A stretch of DNA of 27,338 nt from CAYQTL01 sp964420405 (lineage in GTDB: Bacteria; Acidobacteriota; Thermoanaerobaculia; Thermoanaerobaculales; Sulfomarinibacteraceae), in contig CAYQTL010000070.1 in NCBI GenBank assembly GCA_964420405.1, positions 1-27,338 of the forward strand, given 5' to 3'. Every line of letters starts with the position of its first letter. Positions within the stretch are counted from its first letter, which is position 1. A program made the translations under genes and the position numbers. Below, in pieces: positions 1 through 8,778 of this stretch. The notes below the pieces were generated by a model, which was not told the origin of the DNA, ran no database searches, and worked only from the letters and a program-made list of their open reading frames with translations.

Positions 1-197
1 TGGACGGCATCGTAGGGCCTGTTACGAAGATCGTCCTTTACAATGAAAAGGAGGGCCAGAGCGGCACCACCACCCGGGTGAGTACGGTTCCCATGAGGCC
101 GGCCACGCCGCCGGCCGCCGTCATGTCGAGCGAGGTCGAATCGGTGGTCGATGCCATTCGGAGACGTGCCCTCCCTCCCATCGAGTGCACAACATAG
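1..197 (+). CDS. 3' end of an unrecognised gene (5' partial)
   Basis: The reading frame beginning at base 3 is open from the window edge to a TAG at 195-197 and gives about 64 C-terminal residues. The piece starts with a beta-like stretch (DGIVGPVTKIVLYNEKEG), then a Pro/Ala-rich segment, then a helix-like SSEVESVVDAIRRR, and ends IECTT. I recognise no family. Its codon use is less G/C-rich at third positions than the neighbours, especially in the first 60 bases (gta, cct, gtt, ctt, aat, gaa). That could mean a different origin or simply a weakly constrained tail. It converges on ftcD, whose stop is 81 bp further on. The evidence for coding is only an open frame at a contig edge with protein-like composition, so confidence is moderate. 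Confidence 0.45.
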   Translation, partial: DGIVGPVTKIVLYNEKEGQSGTTTRVSTVPMRPATPPAAVMSSEVESVVDAIRRRALPPIECTT

Positions 198-236
198 CGG
201 GCCCGACCCCATTCCGCCCGCCTCCGGTCCCGGCTG

Positions 237-274
237 CGGGTCGATTCTGACGAGATCGTGACACCACCGACCCG
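237..274. terminator. Weak inverted repeat between convergent gene ends
   Basis: CGGGTCG at 237-243 is exactly complementary to CGACCCG at 268-274, with a 24-nt spacer. It lies between the stop of the plus-strand fragment (197) and the stop of ftcD (279). It could form a stem in either transcript, but the loop is long and no T-run follows. I offer it only as a possible bidirectional transcript end. Confidence 0.2.
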
Positions 275-278
275 GGGA

Positions 279-1907
279 TCAGCGACCGATCCGGGACCAG
301 GTCGCCGCGACCACCGCCTCCGCCACGGCCTCGGTCTCCTCCACCGCGCGATCGGCCCGCGCCAGCAGCTCTGCGGCCTCCGGGTCGTCGCCCATGTCCT
401 GGAGATTGATGCGGACGTTCATGGCGGCGCCGACCACCGAGGCCCTCGCCATCGCCGCCCCGACACCCGCGTCCGATGCGGAAGCACGCATCCCGATCTC
501 ACCGGCGCGCTCGCACAGGCGGGCGATCTCGGGACACGCCTCGGCCACCGCCAGGGGCACCCGCGCCGCGCCGAGGGTCGCCTCGCGGACGCGGCGCTCC
601 TTGTCCGGCCCGGAGCTCCGGTTGGCGGCCATCAGCGCCTCGAACGCCCAGGTGTCGTCGTCCACCGCGTCGAGCAGCTGCTGCTTGAGCTGCTGCGCCC
701 GGACCGCGACCTCCTCGAGCTGGTCCCTGACGCCGTCGAACGCGCGCTTCGGGTGCGGCAGGTTGGCGACCATCGCAGCCAGCGACGCGCCCAGCGCCCC
801 CGCGACCGCCGCCACGGAGCCGCCCCCCGGCGCCGCGGAGTCCCGCGAGGTCTCGTCGGCGAACTCCGCCACCGTCTTCGACACCAGCGGCCGCTCCGGC
901 GCCAGAATCTCGTCGATCACCTTCTCGCGGGGCTCGAACGGCGCGATCTCGGACAGCCCGAGGGAGCGCACCGCCACGTGCATCAGGTCGGCGACCGGCA
1001 CGCCGGGCGAGCGCCGCATCCGTCTGAGATAGTGTCGCCCGGCTTCGAGCAGCGCCGAGCGCGGCACCAGCCCGACCATCTCGGAGCCCGTCACGCGCAT
1101 GCCCCGGCGACGGGCGCTCTCGTCGCATGCGTCGAACGCGGCGTGGATCGGAGTCACGTCCAGGTCCACCAGGTTCATCGAGACCTGCGCACAGCCGTAC
1201 TCCGGAATGTACCACCCGAGACCCCGGACCGCCTTCAGCATCCCCGGCTGCTGGACCTTGGTGCCGTCCGGGCCCGCGACGGTGCGGCCCTTCTCGCGGA
1301 CGTCGAACGCGACCCGGTTGGCGAACCGCGTGTCGCTGACGTTGAGGTTGACGTTGTAGGCGACGAGGAACTTCCGTGCGCCGACGGTGATGGCGCCGAA
1401 CTCGGGGACGAAACGGGCGGGGCCGAAGTCCGGGGCGAACTCCTCGGTCGCGAGCTTCGACTCGAGGGCCTCGTACTCACCCGTGCGGATCGACGAGAGC
1501 GACCGCCGCGCGGGCCTCGTCGCCGCGAACTCATACAGATAGACCGGCAGCTCGAGCTCTGTGCCGATGCGCTCGCCCAGCCGCCGCGCGAGCGCGACGC
1601 AGTCGTCCATCGACACGCCGGAGACCGGCACGAAGGGCACCACGTCGACCGCACCCTGGCGAGGATGGGAGCCGCGATGATGGCGCATGTCCAGCAGTGC
1701 CCGCGCCCGTCGGACCAGCTCGAACGCGCCTTCGACCACCTCGTCCGGAGGACCGACGAACGTGATCACCGTGCGGTTGGTCTCGACCCCGGGGTCGACA
1801 TCCAGCAGCCGCACACCCGCCACGGACGCGGCCGCCTCGGCGACCTCCCGGTAGACCTCGGGCCGGCGGCCCTCCGAGATGTTCGGGACACACTCGACGA
1901 TCTGCAT
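279..1907 (-). CDS. ftcD: Bifunctional glutamate formimidoyltransferase / formimidotetrahydrofolate cyclodeaminase
   Basis: The 542-aa protein matches the length and two-domain order of the animal-type fused FTCD (about 541 aa). The N-terminal transferase (about 1-325) starts MQIVECVPNISEGRR and has the HPRxGAVDVVPF motif at 81-92, where His81 corresponds to the catalytic His of the family. The C-terminal cyclodeaminase (about 345-542) has APGGGSVAA at 359-367 and an acidic DDDTWAF segment near 416-422. The enzyme moves the formimino group from formiminoglutamate to tetrahydrofolate and then releases ammonia to give methenyl-THF, in histidine degradation and one-carbon metabolism in the cytosol. 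The ATG at 1907 is chosen over an upstream ATG at 1973 because the family N-terminus starts there and a GGAGGTGACC ribosome site precedes it. It lies 43 bp after gmd and is probably co-transcribed. No other hut genes are in the window. The residue after HPR is Gln where Met is usual. Confidence 0.95.
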   Translation of the reverse strand: MQIVECVPNISEGRRPEVYREVAEAAASVAGVRLLDVDPGVETNRTVITFVGPPDEVVEGAFELVRRARALLDMRHHRGSHPRQGAVDVVPFVPVSGVSMDDCVALARRLGERIGTELELPVYLYEFAATRPARRSLSSIRTGEYEALESKLATEEFAPDFGPARFVPEFGAITVGARKFLVAYNVNLNVSDTRFANRVAFDVREKGRTVAGPDGTKVQQPGMLKAVRGLGWYIPEYGCAQVSMNLVDLDVTPIHAAFDACDESARRRGMRVTGSEMVGLVPRSALLEAGRHYLRRMRRSPGVPVADLMHVAVRSLGLSEIAPFEPREKVIDEILAPERPLVSKTVAEFADETSRDSAAPGGGSVAAVAGALGASLAAMVANLPHPKRAFDGVRDQLEEVAVRAQQLKQQLLDAVDDDTWAFEALMAANRSSGPDKERRVREATLGAARVPLAVAEACPEIARLCERAGEIGMRASASDAGVGAAMARASVVGAAMNVRINLQDMGDDPEAAELLARADRAVEETEAVAEAVVAATWSRIGR

Positions 1908-1950
1908 GGTCACCTCCGCGGCCGGAAATGGTAGTGGGTCGGGGCGGGCC

Positions 1951-2994
1951 TCACAAGCGCGCCGCCGCGCCATTCGAGACCGCGGCGAGGTCGGCGTCCA
2001 CCATCATCTCCACCAGCTGCTCGAACTCCACCGCCGGCCGCCATCCGAGCTCGGCACGCGCGCGGGACGCGTCCGCCCGCAGCCGGTGCACCTCGGCGGG
2101 CCGAAGATAGCGGGGATCGAGCCGCACACGGACCTCGTCCGAGCCCGCTTCGACGCCGAACTCGTCGAGGCCGCCGCCGCGCCACGCCAGCGTGATGCCG
2201 ACCCGCCGGAACGCCGCCTCACAGAAGTCCCGGACGGTGTGCGACGCGCCGGTTCCGACCACGTAGTCGGTCGGGGCGTCGGCCTGCAGCATGCGCCACA
2301 TGGCGTCGACGAAGTCGCCCGCGAAGCCCCAGTCGCGCTCGGCGTCCAGATTGCCGAGCACCAGGCTCCGGCGCAGGCCCGCGGCGATCTCGGCCACGCC
2401 CTTGGAGATCTTGCGGGTCACGAAGTTCTCGCCCCTGCGCGGCGACTCGTGGTTGAACAGAATGCCGTTGACGGCGAACAGCCCGTACGCCTCGCGGTAG
2501 TTCACCGTCGCCCAGAAGGCGTGCAGCTTCGAGACGGCGTAGGGAGAGCGCGGGTGGAACGGGGTCGTCTCACGCTGCGGCGTCTCCGCCACCTCGCCGA
2601 ACAGCTCAGACGACGAGGCCTGGTAGACCCGAGCCCCGGGGGCCAGCGTCCGCACCGCCTCGAGCACCCGCACAGCGCCGAGGCCGTTGACGTCGCCCGT
2701 GTAGGTGGGCATCCGGAACGAGATCGCCACGTGCGACTGGGCGGCGAGGTTGTAGACCTCGTCCGGCCGCACCCGGGCGACCACGGCGTTCAGCGACTCG
2801 GTGTCGCCGAGGTCGCCGTAGTGCAGCGACAGGCGATCGCCCGCCTCCGCGCGAAGGTGATCGATCCGGTGCCGGTTGAACGTCGACGAGCGACGCACCA
2901 GCCCGTGCACCTCGTACTCTTTCGCGAGCAGCAGCTCCGCCAGGTACGACCCGTCCTGCCCCGTGATCCCCGTGATCAGCGCCTTCCGCGTCAT
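1951..2994 (-). CDS. gmd: GDP-mannose 4,6-dehydratase
   Basis: This 347-aa extended SDR enzyme converts GDP-mannose to GDP-4-keto-6-deoxymannose, the precursor of GDP-fucose, GDP-rhamnose or perosamine for surface glycans. The NADP-binding GITGQDG is at 9-15. The catalytic set is visible as Ser128 and Glu130 in QASSSELFG, Tyr152 and Lys156 in SPYAVSKLHAF, and the family motif NHESPRRGENFVTRKI follows at about 181-196. The length is normal for the family. The ATG at 2994 fits the conserved N-terminus. It has no Shine-Dalgarno sequence, but a TATCCT box ends 7 nt upstream, so a leaderless transcript is possible. No GDP-sugar reductase, epimerase or glycosyltransferase is nearby, so the final sugar cannot be inferred. 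ftcD follows after 43 bp. Confidence 0.95.
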   Translation of the reverse strand: MTRKALITGITGQDGSYLAELLLAKEYEVHGLVRRSSTFNRHRIDHLRAEAGDRLSLHYGDLGDTESLNAVVARVRPDEVYNLAAQSHVAISFRMPTYTGDVNGLGAVRVLEAVRTLAPGARVYQASSSELFGEVAETPQRETTPFHPRSPYAVSKLHAFWATVNYREAYGLFAVNGILFNHESPRRGENFVTRKISKGVAEIAAGLRRSLVLGNLDAERDWGFAGDFVDAMWRMLQADAPTDYVVGTGASHTVRDFCEAAFRRVGITLAWRGGGLDEFGVEAGSDEVRVRLDPRYLRPAEVHRLRADASRARAELGWRPAVEFEQLVEMMVDADLAAVSNGAAARL

Positions 2995-3001
2995 GGGGCG
3001 G

Positions 3002-3007
3002 AGGATA
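3002..3007 (-). promoter_or_regulatory. Candidate -10 box of a leaderless gmd promoter
   Basis: On the minus strand TATCCT is followed by exactly 7 nt (CCGCCCC) and then the ATG of gmd, so transcription would start at or next to the A of the start codon. No ribosome-binding sequence exists in these 7 nt or just before. I see no good -35 at 16-18 nt. The call rests on the TANNNT pattern and spacing known from leaderless promoters in other bacteria. Confidence 0.35.
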
Positions 3008-3060
3008 GCAGGACCTCGGGTGTGCTGGACCGGTCGGGCTCGCGCTCACCACGATCCGGG

Positions 3061-3120
3061 TCCGGCTCCGATCCCCACCTCCGTTCCGATCCCCATCCCG
3101 TTCCCGATCCCGCTCCCGAC
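3061..3120. repeat. Degenerate hexanucleotide repeat, ten units
   Basis: The 60 bases split in one phase into ten hexamers close to CCCGAT: tccggc, tccgat, ccccac, ctccgt, tccgat, ccccat, cccgtt, cccgat, cccgct, cccgac. It lies in the 240-bp gap between guaB and gmd. The opposite-strand version, four units of ATCGGG type, occurs at 3187-3210, so 3085-3108 and 3187-3210 form a 24-bp inverted repeat with one mismatch and a 78-nt spacer. The rest of the gap (about 3121-3186) shows nothing I can identify. Confidence 0.75.
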
Positions 3121-3186
3121 GAGTGCGGGGTTGCATCTGCGACGCTTTCGCTGATCCTGTCCATGCCGCTGAACGCCACCGCCACC

Positions 3187-3210
3187 ATCGGGAACGGGAT
3201 CGGGATCGGA
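3187..3210. repeat. Inverted copy of the hexamer repeat
   Basis: Four in-phase hexamers, atcggg, aacggg, atcggg and atcgga, are the reverse complement of the repeat type at 3061-3120. Together with 3085-3108 they could fold into a long stem in the transcript downstream of guaB. Confidence 0.7.
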
Positions 3211-3252
3211 GGCGCGGCGTCCGGGCCGCCGCGCCTACCGGTCCGACCGGTA
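3211..3252 (-). terminator. Two stem-loops at the end of guaB
   Basis: The first stem pairs GGCGCGGCG at 3211-3219 with CGCCGCGCC at 3227-3235 around a 7-nt loop. It is a perfect 9-bp stem that includes the last base of the guaB stop codon. The second pairs TACCGGT at 3236-3242 with ACCGGTA at 3246-3252 around 3 nt, covering the last guaB codons. There is no T-run, so an intrinsic terminator is uncertain. A role in transcript end protection or attenuation before gmd is equally possible. Confidence 0.4.
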
Positions 3253-4701
3253 GTTCGGCGCCTCCTTGGTGATGACGACGTCGTGGGCGTGGCTCTCCCG
3301 CAGGCCCGCGGCGGTGACGCGGATGAACCGCGCCCTGGAGTGCAGCTCCGCCACCGAGGCGCAGCCCGACAGGCCCATCCCGGCGCGCACACCGCCCACG
3401 AGCTGGGTCAGCTGGTCTGCGAGCGGTCCCTTGTACGCTACCATCCCCTCGATACCCTCGGGCACCAGCTTGGTCAGCGACTCCCCTTCCTGGAAGTAGC
3501 GATCGCTGGAACCCTCCTTCATGGCGCCGATCGAGCCCATGCCCCGGTAGGCCTTGAAGGTGCGCCCCTGGTAGAGGATCTGCTCTCCCGGCGACTCCTG
3601 CACGCCGGCGAACAGGGAGCCCACCATCACCGCGTCGGCCCCCGCGGCCAGCGCCTTGGTGATGTCGCCCGAGTAGCGGATGCCGCCGTCCGCGATGACC
3701 GGAACGCCATGCTCCCGCGCCGTCCTCGAGCACTCCCTGACGGCGGTGATCTGCGGCATCCCGGCGCCGGTCACGACCCGGGTGGTGCAGATCGAGCCCG
3801 GCCCGATGCCCACCTTGAGGGCGTCGACCCCCAGGGACACGAGGTCGGCGACCGCCTCCGGGGTGGCGATGTTGCCGACGATCAGCGGGATGTCCGGGAA
3901 CTGCTGCCGGATCCGCTCGACCGACGCGAGCACGCCCCGGGAGTGGGCGTGGGAGGAGTCGAGGCAGAGCACGTCCACGTGGCGCTCGATCAGTGCCGCA
4001 CAGCGCTCCCCGAGGTCGTCGGACACTCCGATCGCGGCGGCCACCCGGAGCCGTCCGAGCTGGTCCTTGCACGCGTCGGGGTAGTCCTGCGCTTTCTTGA
4101 TGTCCTTGACGGTGATCAGGCCCTTCAGCCCGCCGGCGTCGTCGACCACCAGCAGCTTCTCGATGCGGTGCTTGTGCAGCAGCGCCTTGGCTTCGTCGAG
4201 CGTGGTGCCGACCGGCGCGGTGATCAGCCGCTCCTTGGTCATGAAGTCGGCGATCGGCCGGTCGAACTCGCTGCAGAACCGGAGGTCGCGATTGGTGAGG
4301 ATGCCGACCAGTTGGCCGGTGCGGTTGACCACCGGCAGGCCCGAGATCTTGTAGCGCGACATCACCTCGAGCGCCTCGGCCACCCGCTGGTCGGGATGGA
4401 TCGTCACCGGGTCCACGATCATCCCGGACTCGGAGCGCTTGACCCGGTCGACCTCCTCGGCCTGACGGGCGATCGTCATGTTCTTGTGGATCACGCCGAG
4501 GCCGCCGTGCTGCGCCATGGCGATCGCCATCGGGGCTTCGGTCACGGTGTCCATGGCCGCCGACAGGATCGGCAGGTTCAGCCGGATGCCGCCGCGGGTC
4601 ACCCGGGTCGACACGTCGACGCGGTTGGGGTGGACCTCCGACCGCGACGGAACCAGCAGCACGTCGTCGAACGTCAGCCCGACCGGGATCTCGTCCAGCA
4701 T
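3235..4701 (-). CDS. guaB: Inosine-5'-monophosphate dehydrogenase
   Basis: The 488-aa enzyme oxidises IMP to XMP with NAD+, the committed step of GMP synthesis. The TIM-barrel core starts FDDVLLVPSRSEV at 11-23. Two CBS domains are inserted at about 95-205 (motifs GLPVVNRTGQLVGILTNRD and LLVVDDAGGLKGLITVKD). The loop GPGSICTTR puts the catalytic Cys at 305, as in E. coli, and the flap begins near YRGMGSIGAM. The length equals that of E. coli GuaB. The substrate-loop region reads LDSSHAHS, with Ala where Gly is common. The ATG at 4701 lies 2 nt after the secA stop and has AGGTGA upstream inside secA, so translation is likely coupled to secA. A frame open far upstream (to 6978) only reflects high GC and overlaps secA. 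Confidence 0.97.
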   Translation of the reverse strand: MLDEIPVGLTFDDVLLVPSRSEVHPNRVDVSTRVTRGGIRLNLPILSAAMDTVTEAPMAIAMAQHGGLGVIHKNMTIARQAEEVDRVKRSESGMIVDPVTIHPDQRVAEALEVMSRYKISGLPVVNRTGQLVGILTNRDLRFCSEFDRPIADFMTKERLITAPVGTTLDEAKALLHKHRIEKLLVVDDAGGLKGLITVKDIKKAQDYPDACKDQLGRLRVAAAIGVSDDLGERCAALIERHVDVLCLDSSHAHSRGVLASVERIRQQFPDIPLIVGNIATPEAVADLVSLGVDALKVGIGPGSICTTRVVTGAGMPQITAVRECSRTAREHGVPVIADGGIRYSGDITKALAAGADAVMVGSLFAGVQESPGEQILYQGRTFKAYRGMGSIGAMKEGSSDRYFQEGESLTKLVPEGIEGMVAYKGPLADQLTQLVGGVRAGMGLSGCASVAELHSRARFIRVTAAGLRESHAHDVVITKEAPNYRSDR

Positions 4702-4703
4702 GC

Positions 4704-7502
<2,799 letters not shown>

Positions 7503-7610
7503 TCCGCTGCCCCTATCACAAGGCCGGGGACGGCCCCGGCACCGTTCTCGTCGTCTGTGTGCCTCGACGGGCGATCCACGCCCGACCCGCGGCCGCCGGC
7601 GGGCACCCGC

Positions 7611-7639
7611 AGCCTAGAGGAGAACCGGCATCCTGACAA
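7611..7639 (-). promoter_or_regulatory. Candidate promoter of secA-guaB
   Basis: On the minus strand TTGTCA (7639-7634, five of six matches to the -35 consensus) is followed by a 17-nt spacer and TAGGCT (7616-7611, three of six). It would start a 5' UTR of about 100 nt that contains a GCCGGGG/CCCCGGC hairpin at 7524-7541. The -10 is poor, so this is tentative. Confidence 0.35.
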
Positions 7640-7710
7640 CCGGAGTGTCGACCGGAGCTCCTCCCTCACGGTCCGAGGTTCCCGTGGCGAGAGCTCCGAG
7701 CTCTTCCCAG

Positions 7711-7779
7711 ACGGGCTCCGGGACCGAGAGCGCCCCGCCGTCTCGGTGCCGGCGGGGCGCTCTCGGTCCCGGAGCCCGT
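7711..7779. terminator. Perfect 30-bp inverted repeat after the M23 gene
   Basis: Arms 7711-7740 and 7750-7779 are exactly complementary over 30 bases with a 9-nt loop (tctcggtgc). The right arm touches the stop codon of the M23 peptidase gene. No T-run follows on either strand. As RNA it would be an exceptionally stable hairpin that could end or protect the M23 transcript. A 30-bp perfect stem is far longer than a normal intrinsic terminator. The remainder of the 277-bp gap (7503-7710) holds only the secA promoter candidate. Confidence 0.7.
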
Positions 7780-8661
7780 TCAGGAGGCGTCCAGGATGTA
7801 GTACAGCGGATTCACCGCCTTGCCGTCGACGTGCACCTCGTAGTGGAGGTGCGAGCCGGTCGAGCGACCGGTGTTGCCGATGGTCCCGATCCGGGAGCCC
7901 CGTCCGATCTCCGCCCCCGGCTCGACCTCGATCGTGTCCAGGTGACCGTAGACCGTCGTGACGCCGAAGCCGTGGGAGATCCGGATCGTCTTGCCGAGAC
8001 CGCCGTTGCGGCCGGCGAACACGACGACGCCGTCGGCCGGAGCGACCACCGGCGTCCCCTTGCGCGCCGAGATGTCGAGCCCACGGTGGAACGCCGGCCG
8101 GTTGGTGAACGGATCCCGGCGGCGCCCGAACCCGTCCGTGTACACACCCATCGCCGGGGCCACCGTCGGGGTCGAGGCGAGCTCGAGCCCCTGCCGGTCG
8201 AGCTCCTCGGCGACCGCTTCGAGCTGCTCGGCGATCCGGTCCCCCTGCAGCCGCAGCACCCCCGGTGCGTCGGGGACACGGTCGTAGGGACCGCCGCTGC
8301 CCACCCGGTCGCCATGGCTGTCGGCGCCGGGCAGGCCTCCGATCGGCGTCTCCATCCCGGCGGCCAGCGCGAGGCGCGACGCCCGTTCCTCGAACTCGTC
8401 GAGCCGCCCCTGGACCTCGGCGACGGTCTCCTCGAGTGCCGCGTTGACGTCGGCGAGCTCGCGATTCTCGAGCTCGAGCCGCCCGACCTCGGCACGCCGC
8501 CCGACGGCGTTGCCGGCGTACCCGATCGCGATCGCCGACAGCACCATCGCCACCGCCACGCCGGCGGCGGCCAGAACCAGGGCACGACTCGAGAACGAGA
8601 GCTTGATGAACTTGGCTTTGCTGTGGGGAACGATGATGATCGTGTTCACCCGTCGCGTCAT
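7780..8661 (-). CDS. Membrane-anchored M23 family (LytM/MepM-type) peptidase
   Basis: The 293-aa protein has one N-terminal membrane segment at about 27-50, a coiled-coil stretch at about 55-100, and a C-terminal M23 zinc peptidase domain at about 188-290. The lysostaphin-type motifs are present: HxxxD in FHRGLDIS (His192, Asp196), YGHLD (His240) and HxH in SHLHYEV (His271, His273). The domain therefore looks catalytically intact and should cut peptidoglycan cross-bridges in the periplasm. The ATG at 8661 is chosen over 8727 because a GGGGAG ribosome site precedes it and a strong promoter -10 overlaps 8727. It is preceded by its own promoter and followed directly by a 30-bp inverted repeat, so it is probably monocistronic. 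The exact cleavage bond cannot be told. Confidence 0.92.
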   Translation of the reverse strand: MTRRVNTIIIVPHSKAKFIKLSFSSRALVLAAAGVAVAMVLSAIAIGYAGNAVGRRAEVGRLELENRELADVNAALEETVAEVQGRLDEFEERASRLALAAGMETPIGGLPGADSHGDRVGSGGPYDRVPDAPGVLRLQGDRIAEQLEAVAEELDRQGLELASTPTVAPAMGVYTDGFGRRRDPFTNRPAFHRGLDISARKGTPVVAPADGVVVFAGRNGGLGKTIRISHGFGVTTVYGHLDTIEVEPGAEIGRGSRIGTIGNTGRSTGSHLHYEVHVDGKAVNPLYYILDAS

Positions 8662-8717
8662 GCTCCCCGTCCTCCCCGAAACAGAAGCCGCGTGTCCGCG
8701 GAAGATTGCCGTGCCGG

Positions 8718-8747
8718 ATTGTGCCATCCGGCGGGCCGGGCTGTCAA
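8718..8747 (-). promoter_or_regulatory. Sigma-70-type promoter of the M23 peptidase gene
   Basis: On the minus strand a perfect TTGACA (8747-8742) is followed by 18 nt and CACAAT (8723-8718, four of six). The predicted start near 8711 leaves a 5' UTR of about 50 nt before the ATG at 8661. It lies between the end of the protease gene and the M23 gene. Confidence 0.55.
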
Positions 8748-8758
8748 TCGAGACCGGC

Positions 8759-8777
8759 GCCCCTCTCGGTGAGGGGC
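8759..8777 (-). terminator. Stem-loop after the LonB-like protease gene
   Basis: GCCCCTC at 8759-8765 pairs with GAGGGGC at 8771-8777 around a 5-nt loop (tcggt), beginning 2 nt after the protease stop codon. It lacks a T-run. It separates the pgsA-MMPL-protease operon from the M23 promoter. Confidence 0.45.
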
Positions 8778-8778
8778 C

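Noticed and set aside
38..181. A 47-codon minus-strand ORF with a hydrophobic C-terminal half, opposite the plus-strand fragment
   Set aside because: It is short, has no clear ribosome site and no recognisable family. The competing plus frame is open from the edge. It cannot be excluded, but it is not supported enough to list as a gene.
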